A DNA stretch of 33,690 bases from Syntrophorhabdaceae bacterium (GTDB taxonomy: Bacteria > Desulfobacterota > Syntrophorhabdia > Syntrophorhabdales > Syntrophorhabdaceae): the NCBI GenBank assembly GCA_026415015.1, contig JAOAHW010000163.1, forward strand, positions 1 through 33,690. Reading direction: 5' to 3'. Both the position numbers and the translations under genes were made by a program. Positions 18,062 through 26,506 of this stretch are shown here, piece after piece (position 1 is the first letter of the stretch; every line of letters begins with the position of its first letter). The notes under the pieces are model-generated. The model was not told where the DNA came from. It saw nothing but the letters and a program-made list of their open reading frames with translations, and ran no database searches.

Positions 18062-18630
18062 AAAAGTCACGAGGTATTAGCCTTATAATCCTATTAGGGA
18101 TACTCTTGTGTTCCTGTACCATAGTGAAGCAGTTTAATATTTATTCCCAGGATATGGAGGAGGGGAAGAGATACCTAAAAAATAATGATTATGAGAGGGC
18201 AAGACATTATTTTCAAGGGGCAAAGACCCAGTTAAACTACTACCTACCCCTTGTGTATCTTGCATATATAGACTATAAGACAGACAGGATTGGAGATGCC
18301 ATAAAGTGGATAGAAGAGGCAGAGAAGATAATGGTGGCAGATGAGCACAATCTGAGACTCTTAGGCTATAAGGCACTGATATTACTTAAAAAAGACAAAA
18401 CAGAAGGGCTAAAGGCACTAAAGGATTACATAGATAACTATGAACATCTTTACCCCCTTCCCACTATTACAGATGTTTTAAAGATGATAGAAAGCGGAGA
18501 TATAGATATAGCAAGGCTTGAGAAGCTTATTGTGGAACAGATAGATTTTTATGAAGATGGCATTGAAGAACTCTTCAACACAGGGACAGGCCCCTTTGAA
18601 GGCATATATGGAATAAGAGGAGATCTATAA
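18031..18630 (+). CDS. TPR-like lipoprotein
   Basis: Start refined to ATG 18031 (MWKTLRPRDIKKSRGISLIILLGILLCSC lipobox); RYLKNNDYERARHYFQGAKTQLNYYLPLVYLAYIDYKTDRIGDAIKWIEEAE. Confidence 0.7.
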   Translation: MWKTLRPRDIKKSRGISLIILLGILLCSCTIVKQFNIYSQDMEEGKRYLKNNDYERARHYFQGAKTQLNYYLPLVYLAYIDYKTDRIGDAIKWIEEAEKIMVADEHNLRLLGYKALILLKKDKTEGLKALKDYIDNYEHLYPLPTITDVLKMIESGDIDIARLEKLIVEQIDFYEDGIEELFNTGTGPFEGIYGIRGDL

Positions 18631-18636
18631 ATAGAT

Positions 18637-19551
18637 ATGGGACTATTTGAGAAGATAAAAAATGGACTTACAAAGACAAGGGAACAGCTTATTACCCGCA
18701 TTGAATGGATAGTTCAAGGTAAACCCATTGATGAGGATTCTTTTTATGAAATAGAAGAGGCCCTTATATTAGCGGATACAGGTATTGAGACAGCGCAGAT
18801 ACTTATGGAAAGGATAAAGGAGAGATGGAAGAGGGGTCATATAAAAAACACAGAAGACATCAAGAGGTGTATGGCAGAAGAGATAGAGAAGATATTAAAG
18901 CCTGTTGAGTCACCCATGTCTATGGATGGAAAGAAACCCTTTATAATATTAACCCTCGGTGTAAATGGAGTAGGCAAGACCACAACCATTGCAAAGATCG
19001 CTAAGATGCTCTGTGACAATGGGAGATCTGTCCTTCTCGGTGCCTGCGATACATTCAGGGCAGCAGCCATAGAGCAGCTTGAGGTGTGGGCAAACAGGCT
19101 AAATATAGATGTTGTTAAGCATAAAGAGGGGTCAGACCCTGCTGCTGTGGCATATGATTCAGTGAGGGCATCTTTGGCAAGGGGTATAGATGTTTTGATC
19201 CTTGATACAGCAGGGAGGCTCCATACAAAGACAAACCTAATGGAGGAGATGAAAAAGATAAAGAGGGTGATAAGCAAGGAGATAGAGGGTGCACCCCATG
19301 AGATACTCCTTGTTGTGGATGCCACCAATGGTCAGAATGCTATTGTTCAGGCCAAGACATTCAATGATGCATTAAATATAACAGGCCTTGTTATAACAAA
19401 GCTTGACGGCACTGCAAAGGGTGGTTTTATACTCCCCATCGCCCACAGCCTCAAGATACCCATAAGATACATAGGGGTAGGAGAAAAGTTCGATGACCTT
19501 ATCCCCTTTACAGCCAGTTATTTCTCCCATGCCATGCTTGAAGAAGGATAA
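18637..19551 (+). CDS. ftsY: signal recognition particle receptor FtsY (NG domain, short N-terminus)
   Basis: LGVNGVGKTTTIAKIAKML, GACDTFRAAAIEQLEVWA, DTAGRLHTKTNLMEEMKKI, TKLDGTAKGG, YIGVGEKFDDLIPF. Confidence 0.96.
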   Translation: MGLFEKIKNGLTKTREQLITRIEWIVQGKPIDEDSFYEIEEALILADTGIETAQILMERIKERWKRGHIKNTEDIKRCMAEEIEKILKPVESPMSMDGKKPFIILTLGVNGVGKTTTIAKIAKMLCDNGRSVLLGACDTFRAAAIEQLEVWANRLNIDVVKHKEGSDPAAVAYDSVRASLARGIDVLILDTAGRLHTKTNLMEEMKKIKRVISKEIEGAPHEILLVVDATNGQNAIVQAKTFNDALNITGLVITKLDGTAKGGFILPIAHSLKIPIRYIGVGEKFDDLIPFTASYFSHAMLEEG

Positions 19552-20404
19552 AGGGAGACCTTTTTTAAAGGTCCTTATTTTTATCCTGATCTTAATCTCT
19601 TATCTTTACCCTGCTACTGTCCATGGTTGCACAGTATGGGCAGCAACAGGTGAAAAGGCAGATATAAAAGGGGCAATCATTGGAAAAAACAGGGACAACT
19701 CCCCTCACCTTGTAACCCAGATGCGGTTTTTATATCCTGTGGAAGGCCACAAGGTCTTCGGGCTCTTTGATATAGAGGCAGATGGCTATATTATTGGGGG
19801 TATAAATGACTGCGGCCTTGCTGTATTCAATGCATCGGCAATGGGAGTGCCAAAAATAAAAAGGCATGTGGCCAAAGAGGACCTAACAGAGAGGATTTTG
19901 AAGACCTTTAGCTCTGTGGATGCAGTCCTTGAAGACAGAGATATCTTTATCAATAGTCACCCTGCCCTTTATATGCTTGCAGACCCTTATATAATAGCCA
20001 TGATTGAGGTGGCACCAGGTGGTAAGGTTGCAGTAAAAAAGACTGAAAGCGGTGTCCTTGCATTTACAAACCATTATATTGACCCAGATTTATCAGGAGA
20101 GAACAAAAATAACACATCCAGTAGTAAAGAGAGGCTAAGACGGATAAACTATCTATTGGAAAAGAAAAGGTCTTTTAGCATGGATGACTTTATTGCCATA
20201 AGTGGAGACAGAGGGGCAGGGCCTAGCTTTTCCATATGGAGGAAAGGCAACTCCCCAGAGAAGATTCGCACCCTCGGAAGCCTTATCATTGCCATCCCTA
20301 TCACAGGTCTGCCAGAGGTGTATATAAAAATTGCCAGTCCAAAGGAAGAAGGTATTATATTAAGGGGAAAACTAGACTTTTCCCGTATGATAATTGAGCC
20401 TTGA
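19529..20404 (+). CDS. exported linear-amide C-N hydrolase / acyltransferase-like Ntn hydrolase (C45/C59-type)
   Basis: Hydrophobic leader FLKVLIFILILISYLYPATVHG followed by CTVWAATG...GKNRDN, YIIGGINDCGLAVFNAS, LAFTNHY. Confidence 0.72.
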   Translation: MPCLKKDKGRPFLKVLIFILILISYLYPATVHGCTVWAATGEKADIKGAIIGKNRDNSPHLVTQMRFLYPVEGHKVFGLFDIEADGYIIGGINDCGLAVFNASAMGVPKIKRHVAKEDLTERILKTFSSVDAVLEDRDIFINSHPALYMLADPYIIAMIEVAPGGKVAVKKTESGVLAFTNHYIDPDLSGENKNNTSSSKERLRRINYLLEKKRSFSMDDFIAISGDRGAGPSFSIWRKGNSPEKIRTLGSLIIAIPITGLPEVYIKIASPKEEGIILRGKLDFSRMIIEP

Positions 20405-20555
20405 TAATAAGAAATTTGGTCCCTTTCAACCTTTGCACTTGAAACTTAATATAAGGTATCATAACATAAAGACAAGACTTGAAAACCATTCCCCTGAACT
20501 GTTTTATTATAGCTTGTAGAAAAATAGGTGTAATCAAATAAGTTGGAGGTAAAAA

Positions 20556-20987
20556 ATGACCCAAAAAGACTCTAAAAATTATGCAGGTAAAAGAAAAGAC
20601 AGTGAATTAAATCAAAAGATAGCTGCCCTTATCAAGGAAAAGGCAAAAAACAACAGGATATCCTGTGTCAGTGCCCACACCGTAGCAACCCAGATGAACA
20701 TAGACCCTAACGAGGTGGGAAAGACAATAGACCTCCTTGAATTAAAGATTATTGAATGTCAGCTCGGGCTTTTTGGATATGAAAATAAAAAAAATATACC
20801 TGTTCTATCAGAGGCCATAGACCCAGAGATTGAATCAGCTATCACAGAAGCCCTTGTTGACGGACGCCTGCCTTGTTTATCTGCATGGAATATATCCAAA
20901 AGATTCAAGATCTTAAAGCCCGTAGTTACTGCAATATGCGAGTCAAAGAAGATAAAGATCTCTTCGTGTCAGTTAGGGGCATTTTAA
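20556..20987 (+). CDS. small protein of two tandem HTH-like repeats with CQLG motif
   Basis: Repeat 1 ISCVSAHTVATQMNIDPNEVGKTIDLLELKIIECQLGLFG; repeat 2 LPCLSAWNISKRFKILKPVVTAICESKKIKISSCQLGAF; RBS TTGGAGG. Confidence 0.65.
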   Translation: MTQKDSKNYAGKRKDSELNQKIAALIKEKAKNNRISCVSAHTVATQMNIDPNEVGKTIDLLELKIIECQLGLFGYENKKNIPVLSEAIDPEIESAITEALVDGRLPCLSAWNISKRFKILKPVVTAICESKKIKISSCQLGAF

Positions 20988-21067
20988 GTCCATGTTGGGG
21001 AGGTTGAGGTTATGGATGGGCATAATGCCTTAAATATTCTTTCATTATTAAAAGTAAGGGAGACTTT

Positions 21068-21928
21068 ATGAGATGTCTTATGGATAAAACAATACTTTTT
21101 CTTCTGATTTTAGTTTTTACATTCAGTTATAAACCCCTTTTTGCCATCCAATCAAGCATAGTAGATGCTGATGGATATGCCTGCATGGGTGAAGACAGGA
21201 CAAAGAGGCAGACAGAGGAGGCTGCCCTTCAGGATGGAAAGAAAAAGGCTATTGAACATGTCTCAACCTATATACAGGCTGAGACCCAGGTTAAAGATTT
21301 TCAAGTCCAGAAGGATATTGTAAATGCCTATACCAATGCAAAGGTAAGGATACTGGAGTCAAAAGGGATTTGGGATAGCGAACCTCCAAAGGTTGGAGAC
21401 TGTTACAGGATCAAGATAAAGGCAGAGGTCATACCAGATGAAGAGGCAATGAAGAGGGTATCTGACACAAAGGTCCTTGATGACCCGATGGCACCCCTGA
21501 AGGTTCAGGTATGGACAGAAAAGAGAGAATACAGATCAGGTGAGAGGATAAAGGTCTACATGAAAGGCAACAAGCCCTTTTATGCAAGGCTCATCTACAG
21601 GCAGGCTGATGGAAGCCTTATCCAGATACTACCCAACCCTTACAGAAAGGAAAACTATTTTCAGGGTGGGGTCGTATATGAAGTCCCATCAGGTCCAGAC
21701 AGGTTTGACCTTGAGGTAACACCTCCCTTCGGTGAGGAGAGTATTGTTGTCTATGCCTCAACAGTAGCCCTTGGAGACATAGAGCTTGAGGAGACAGGGG
21801 CAGTGTATAAGATTAAGACAGGCCCGAATGACATAGGAGACAAGACAAGGGGGATAAAGATAGTTACAAAAGATAAGACCAAAGCACAAGAATTTATAGA
21901 GGAAAAGATCACAATAAAAACCCATTAA
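21068..21928 (+). CDS. exported DUF4384-like protein
   Basis: Signal peptide; VQVWTEKREYRSGERIKVYMKGNKPFYARLIYRQADGSLIQILPNPYRKENYFQGGVVYEVPS. Confidence 0.65.
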   Translation: MRCLMDKTILFLLILVFTFSYKPLFAIQSSIVDADGYACMGEDRTKRQTEEAALQDGKKKAIEHVSTYIQAETQVKDFQVQKDIVNAYTNAKVRILESKGIWDSEPPKVGDCYRIKIKAEVIPDEEAMKRVSDTKVLDDPMAPLKVQVWTEKREYRSGERIKVYMKGNKPFYARLIYRQADGSLIQILPNPYRKENYFQGGVVYEVPSGPDRFDLEVTPPFGEESIVVYASTVALGDIELEETGAVYKIKTGPNDIGDKTRGIKIVTKDKTKAQEFIEEKITIKTH

Positions 21929-21975
21929 GCCTTGAACTTAATATATTCCACCACCTGGTGGACATCAGGTAGACA

Positions 21976-22179
21976 TCATATACCCTTTGGATTTTTAGTA
22001 GTGCACTGGCATCGGCCTGCCTTTTTTTCAGAAGCAATCTTTTCAAATATGAGGGAGCGGCTGTTTTTCAGGTAATCCTCCTCTATATCCCTCTTTGTAT
22101 ATCCATAGCAGTGACATATCAGGTCATCATCCTTTAATTCATGGGCTTTCTTTGTGTCTTTTGGAAGAGGAGATATCAT
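21976..22179 (-). CDS. stand-alone BFD-like [2Fe-2S]-binding protein
   Basis: ICHCYGYTKRDIEEDYL ... EKKAGRCQCTTKNPKG, CxC...CxC pattern of Fer2_BFD domains. Confidence 0.65.
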   Translation of the reverse strand: MISPLPKDTKKAHELKDDDLICHCYGYTKRDIEEDYLKNSRSLIFEKIASEKKAGRCQCTTKNPKGI

Positions 22180-22291
22180 ATTTTCAATGCCTCTAATCTT
22201 TTATTTTACCCTAAAAGGTCTTTTAAAAATCTACTATAAACATCAATTAAAAACAATACACAGGAGACCTATGAACAATATCTCTATTTTA

Positions 22292-22320
22292 TTGACAGGT
22301 TATCTGAGGGGCTTTATTTA
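22292..22320 (+). promoter_or_regulatory. putative sigma70 promoter upstream of ubiE/menG
   Basis: TTGACA (22292-22297)-N17-TATTTA (22315-22320). Confidence 0.4.
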
Positions 22321-22386
22321 TTTTAAAAAAAATGTTTAAATGGACAGGTTTTTGATTTTTTTAAAGGATAGATTAGGTTGACTGAT

Positions 22387-23133
22387 ATGGTTGAAAAAGA
22401 AAAAAAATATCCCTCAGTCCAGAGGATTACAGATAAAGAGCACATAGAGGTTGTCAAGGATATCTTCTCTACCATTACAGATAGGTATGATTTTTTAAAT
22501 CATTTATTGAGTCTTGGACGGGATATAGCTTGGCGGAAATTTGCTGTGAAAAAAATGCAGTTTAATAAGACTAACCTTTTCCTTGATGTTGCCTGCGGGA
22601 CAGGCGACCTTGCCATGTATGCAGCACAGAGATACCAGAATATAAAGGTAGTAGGCCTTGACTTTATTCAGGAGATGTTGGATCTGGGTAAAAAAAAGAC
22701 AGTAGAAAAAAAACTAGATGATAGGATTGACCTTGTAAGGGGCGATGCCTGCTGCCTGCCCTTTCCTGATAGCTCCTTTGATGTGGCAGGGATTGCCTTT
22801 GGAATTAGAAACATCCCTGACAAGAAAAAGGCCCTCTCAGAGATGGCACGGGTTGTAGTCCCTGAAGGACAGGTCATGGTTCTTGAGATGGCATTTACAA
22901 GAAACTGGTTCTCCAATATCCTCTATTACTTTTACCTCAATTATATATTGCCTGTCCTTGCAAGGAGGTTTTCAAAGAATAAAGGGGCATATCACTATCT
23001 TGCTGATTCTATTATGAACTTCCCAAAGCCTCCAGAGTTTGTAAGGTTAATGGAGGAGGCAGGTATTAGTGGCATTAGGTTCTACAGGCTCACCTTTGGT
23101 GTCACCTATCTGTATATTGGCACAAAGGTATAA
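22387..23133 (+). CDS. ubiE: demethylmenaquinone/ubiquinone methyltransferase UbiE/MenG family
   Basis: DRYDFLNHLLSLGRDIAWRKFAV, FLDVACGTGDLAMYAA, GIRNIPDKKKALSEMARVVVPEGQVMVLEMA, YHYLADSIMNFP; start ATG 22387 or TTG 22378. Confidence 0.93.
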   Translation: MVEKEKKYPSVQRITDKEHIEVVKDIFSTITDRYDFLNHLLSLGRDIAWRKFAVKKMQFNKTNLFLDVACGTGDLAMYAAQRYQNIKVVGLDFIQEMLDLGKKKTVEKKLDDRIDLVRGDACCLPFPDSSFDVAGIAFGIRNIPDKKKALSEMARVVVPEGQVMVLEMAFTRNWFSNILYYFYLNYILPVLARRFSKNKGAYHYLADSIMNFPKPPEFVRLMEEAGISGIRFYRLTFGVTYLYIGTKV

Positions 23134-23152
23134 ACCATTCAGTAAACACACT

Positions 23153-23797
23153 TTATAGCCCGATGGGAAATATGACGAATATAAAGGGGTCCCAGACCAT
23201 ATGGGATACTATTACAGGGACAAGGCTTTTTGATATGGAGTAGACACCACCCCAGTATATCCCGCACACAAAGGAGGCAAGTATAAGGACGGGATTGGCA
23301 GTAGGGATATGGACACCTGTATATAGAATAGTTGTAATGATAAAGGCAATAGGCTTACCCCATCTATCCTCCATAGACCTCTGGATATAGCCTCTCCAGA
23401 ATATCTCTTCACCAAAACCTATGGGGAAGAAGAGAAGTAAGGCAATAAGGGAAGGAGAGATTATCTCTCTGTTTGCATATATAGACTGTAGGTTTTTTGC
23501 CCGCTCAGGCATTATGCCTGTTATGTTATTTAACCATATGAGGATATGGTGGCCCAGCCAGAATATACCATAGAGGATTGCAGCCAGGGCTATACCCAAA
23601 AGGATGTTCTTCAGGTTCCATTCCTTCCACCTGAATGCCATACCCCCGCACAAAAAGGAGATGGCACTCAATATGACTGTATTAAAGGTCATCATAAACC
23701 AGAAATTAAAAGGCCTTACAATAAAAGTTAGATACCATAGGGTAAAGGCAAGGACAATGGATAACACAATAGGTAATGCCTTAATAACTGAGGTCAT
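23153..23797 (-). CDS. CPBP-family intramembrane metalloprotease
   Basis: FGEEIFWRGYIQRSM (EExxxR) and VSHMVWDPFIF in a polytopic protein. Confidence 0.85.
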   Translation of the reverse strand: MTSVIKALPIVLSIVLAFTLWYLTFIVRPFNFWFMMTFNTVILSAISFLCGGMAFRWKEWNLKNILLGIALAAILYGIFWLGHHILIWLNNITGIMPERAKNLQSIYANREIISPSLIALLLFFPIGFGEEIFWRGYIQRSMEDRWGKPIAFIITTILYTGVHIPTANPVLILASFVCGIYWGGVYSISKSLVPVIVSHMVWDPFIFVIFPIGL

Positions 23798-23801
23798 TTA
23801 G

Positions 23802-24725
23802 TTAGCGGATAAATAGATGCTGGGCAAAAAGGGATATGATAAAAAGCATGCCAAAGGCAGAGTGGAGCTGGGCTGTTGCAGCATCTATCATGGCAAACTG
23901 ATTTTCGCTCACCTTTTCCTTGGCATTCACAAGCCTTATTAATTTTATTGCCAGGGGAAGGGATAATAGAGTTATGAGGGAGATGACAGGCAGTCCATTC
24001 AAGACAATAAGAAGGACTACAGATATATATGCACCGAGGACAAGGACGTGATACATGACCTTTGAGTTGCTCTCGCCGATTAGTATGGGCACTGTCTTTA
24101 TATTTACCACTATATCATTTTTTATGTCCCTTAGATTGTTCCCATGGAGGACTGCATCCACGAGAAAGGCTATGGGTATTGCATATAGAACCGGGGTCCA
24201 TGAGAAGTGATGGGCCTGGACAAAATATGCACCCAGGGTCATGGCAGGTCCAAAGGATACAAATACTGCCAGGTCACCAAGGGCATGGTATTTAAATGAA
24301 AACGGCCCTACTGTATAGAAGAAGCCCAGTATTCCACCGACGAGGATGATCCATATCAAGAAAACACCATTAGGTATTGAATAAGCAAGATATATGCCTA
24401 TGGATGTTGCAATGATATAGGCAATTATAGAGCCCTTTAAGACCTCTTTTGGTCTCATAAGCCTTTCTATAAGCACACCGCTTGAGCCATAGGTACCTTC
24501 CCTGTCCACCCCTTTTTTATAATCACAGTAATCTGCTATCATGTTGGCCCCTACGTGGGCTATGACACAGCCTATAAGGGCAAGGAAAAAATATAGCCAG
24601 TTTATCTCAAGATTTTGATTCTCCATCTTTGCAATAAGCCCTCCCAGAATAGGGGGCAGGATGCTTATTGTAAGGGAAAAGGGCCTTGTAGCCCTCCACC
24701 ACAGCTTGATTCTATTTAATTTCAT
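23802..24725 (-). CDS. UbiA-family prenyltransferase (1,4-dihydroxy-2-naphthoate polyprenyltransferase-like)
   Basis: ANMIADYCDYKKGVDREGTYGSSGVLIERLM, GNNLRDIKNDI; start trimmed to ATG 24725 because the longer ORF N-terminus is antisense-free translation of the tRNA. Confidence 0.88.
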   Translation of the reverse strand: MKLNRIKLWWRATRPFSLTISILPPILGGLIAKMENQNLEINWLYFFLALIGCVIAHVGANMIADYCDYKKGVDREGTYGSSGVLIERLMRPKEVLKGSIIAYIIATSIGIYLAYSIPNGVFLIWIILVGGILGFFYTVGPFSFKYHALGDLAVFVSFGPAMTLGAYFVQAHHFSWTPVLYAIPIAFLVDAVLHGNNLRDIKNDIVVNIKTVPILIGESNSKVMYHVLVLGAYISVVLLIVLNGLPVISLITLLSLPLAIKLIRLVNAKEKVSENQFAMIDAATAQLHSAFGMLFIISLFAQHLFIR

Positions 24726-24757
24726 AGGTCTCCCAGGATTTACTCGAATAAAATTAA

Positions 24758-24836
24758 TGGTCGGGGCGACTGGATTTGAACCAGCGACCTCTTGCTCCCA
24801 AGGCAAGCGCGCTAAACCAAACTGCGCCACGCCCCG
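24758..24836 (-). tRNA. tRNA-Pro(UGG) with encoded CCA
   Basis: Minus-strand CGGGGCG TG GCGC..., anticodon arm CTTGC-CTTGGGA-GCAAG (TGG), T arm CTGG-TTCAAAT-CCAG, acceptor CGCCCCG-A-CCA. Confidence 0.95.
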
Positions 24837-24916
24837 AATGTCTAAACATAACATATATATAGGTCTATTGCAAGAACAAGGGTTGACTTTTTATATTTTT
24901 AGAGACAAAATAAGGC

Positions 24917-26116
24917 ATGATAGGCATATCAAAGCTATACTGCGGTGCTGTTGAGGCATCAGACCCATTGAGATATGGCAGGGATTCAAGGTTACTGCCA
25001 TCACACCTCCTTCAGTTTTCAAAGGATAAAAGACCTGTAGTGGTATGGAATATGACAAATAGGTGTAATCTTAGGTGTATCCACTGTTATGCCCGTGCAG
25101 AGGGAGAGGAGTACACAGGTAATGAACTTACAACAGATGAGGGAAAGGCAATTATAGATGACCTTGCTGCATTCGGTGCCCCGGTTATACTCTTTTCAGG
25201 TGGCGAGCCTCTGCTTCGGGAGGACCTGCCTGAGCTTATTGATTATGCTGTGAAAAAGGGTCTAAGGGCTGTTATATCCACTAACGGGACCCTTATTACA
25301 GAAGAAAAGGCAAATATCTTTTCTGCATATTCGCTATCTTATATAGGTGTGAGCCTTGATGGTATAGGGCATGTCCATGATGCCTTTAGAGGTAAGAAGG
25401 GTGCCTTTGATATGGCAATAGAGGGTATAAGGAATGCAAAAAAGGCAGGTATAAAGGTGGGCTTGCGTTTTACCATAAACAAGAGGAATTATAAAGAGAT
25501 ACCAGGGATTTTTGACCTCCTTGAAAAGGAGAATATTGACAGGGTATGCTTTTATCACCTTGTATATGCAGGGAGGGGCTCAAATCTCATGGATGAGGAC
25601 CTGACCCATGACCAACAGAGAGAGGTTGTAGACTACATAATGGATAGGACAAAAGAATTTTTTAATAGGGGAAGACATATAGAGGTCCTTACAGTAGACA
25701 ATCATGCAGACGGCCCATATGTGTATCTCCGTCTGCTTCAGGAAGACAAAAAGAGGGCAGAAGAGGTATACAAACTCCTTATGATGAATGAGGGTAATTC
25801 ATCAGGTGTTGGGATTGCCTGTATTGATGAAGAGGGGAATGTCCATGCAGACCAGTTCTGGAGGCATTACAGCTTCGGGAATGTAAGACAGAGGCCTTTT
25901 AGCCATATATGGATGGATACATCAGACCTTCTTATGGCAAAGCTGAAACAAAAAAAGAGATTTATCAAAGGCAGGTGCAGGCAATGCAGATGGCTTGATA
26001 TATGCGGGGGGAATTTCAGGGTAAGGGCAGAGGCAGCAACAGGTGATATATGGGGAGAAGACCCCCAGTGTTATCTCACAGATGATGAGATAGCCCTGCC
26101 TGACGAGATAGCGTGA
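24917..26116 (+). CDS. radical SAM protein, AhbD/NirJ-like (alternative heme biosynthesis) with C-terminal SPASM-like cysteines
   Basis: WNMTNRCNLRCIHCYARAEG, FSGGEPLLREDLPELIDYA, C-terminal CIDEEGNVHADQF ... RCRQCRWLDICGGNFRVRAEAATGDIWGEDPQC. Confidence 0.82.
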   Translation: MIGISKLYCGAVEASDPLRYGRDSRLLPSHLLQFSKDKRPVVVWNMTNRCNLRCIHCYARAEGEEYTGNELTTDEGKAIIDDLAAFGAPVILFSGGEPLLREDLPELIDYAVKKGLRAVISTNGTLITEEKANIFSAYSLSYIGVSLDGIGHVHDAFRGKKGAFDMAIEGIRNAKKAGIKVGLRFTINKRNYKEIPGIFDLLEKENIDRVCFYHLVYAGRGSNLMDEDLTHDQQREVVDYIMDRTKEFFNRGRHIEVLTVDNHADGPYVYLRLLQEDKKRAEEVYKLLMMNEGNSSGVGIACIDEEGNVHADQFWRHYSFGNVRQRPFSHIWMDTSDLLMAKLKQKKRFIKGRCRQCRWLDICGGNFRVRAEAATGDIWGEDPQCYLTDDEIALPDEIA

Positions 26117-26128
26117 AGGAGGCTCATT

Positions 26129-26506
26129 ATGCAAGAGGTAATAATCAAAGAGGGCCTCTTAAAAGAATATTTGACACCTGAAAGATGCTATATAACAGAG
26201 CTTTTAAATATACCTGAACATCCTCAAATATCCATTGCAAAGGCAAGGGTTGAACCAGGGGTTATCACACGCTGGCACAGGCTAAAGGATACTTTCGAGC
26301 GATACTATATCTTACAGGGAAAAGGGGTTGTGGAGATAGGTGCCCTGCCTCCTACAGAGGTCAACCCAGGTGATATTGTAATAATACCACCTATGTGCCC
26401 GCAACGGATAAAAAATACAGGGACAGAAGACCTTTTATTCCTTGCCATATGCACACCCCGTTTTACAGAGGATGTATATGAGGATATAGAGGACTTTCCC
26501 TTCTAA
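26129..26506 (+). CDS. cupin-domain protein
   Basis: TRWHRLKDTFERYYILQGKGVVEIG ... PGDIVIIPPMCPQRIKNTGTEDLLFLAICTPRF; RBS GAAGGAGG. Confidence 0.88.
   Translation: MQEVIIKEGLLKEYLTPERCYITELLNIPEHPQISIAKARVEPGVITRWHRLKDTFERYYILQGKGVVEIGALPPTEVNPGDIVIIPPMCPQRIKNTGTEDLLFLAICTPRFTEDVYEDIEDFPF

Noticed and set aside
21943-21978. CCACCACCTGGTGG hairpin and GGTGGACATCA/GGTAGACATCA tandem repeat downstream of the DUF4384 gene
   Set aside because: Short and imperfect, with no poly-T tail; insufficient to call a terminator or element
22154-22339. 61-aa ORF MSFGRGDIIFSMPLIFYFTLKG...
   Set aside because: Overlaps the opposite-strand BFD-like gene start and promoter region; no RBS or recognisable motif
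24726-24854. N-terminal extension MLCLDIRGVAQFGLARLPWEQEVAGSNPVAPT of the prenyltransferase ORF
   Set aside because: Sense translation of the tRNA-Pro gene; true start is ATG 24725
24661-24954. Plus-strand 97-aa ORF containing MVGATGFEPATSCSQGKRAKPNCATPRMS
   Set aside because: Antisense translation of the tRNA-Pro gene, a known spurious peptide
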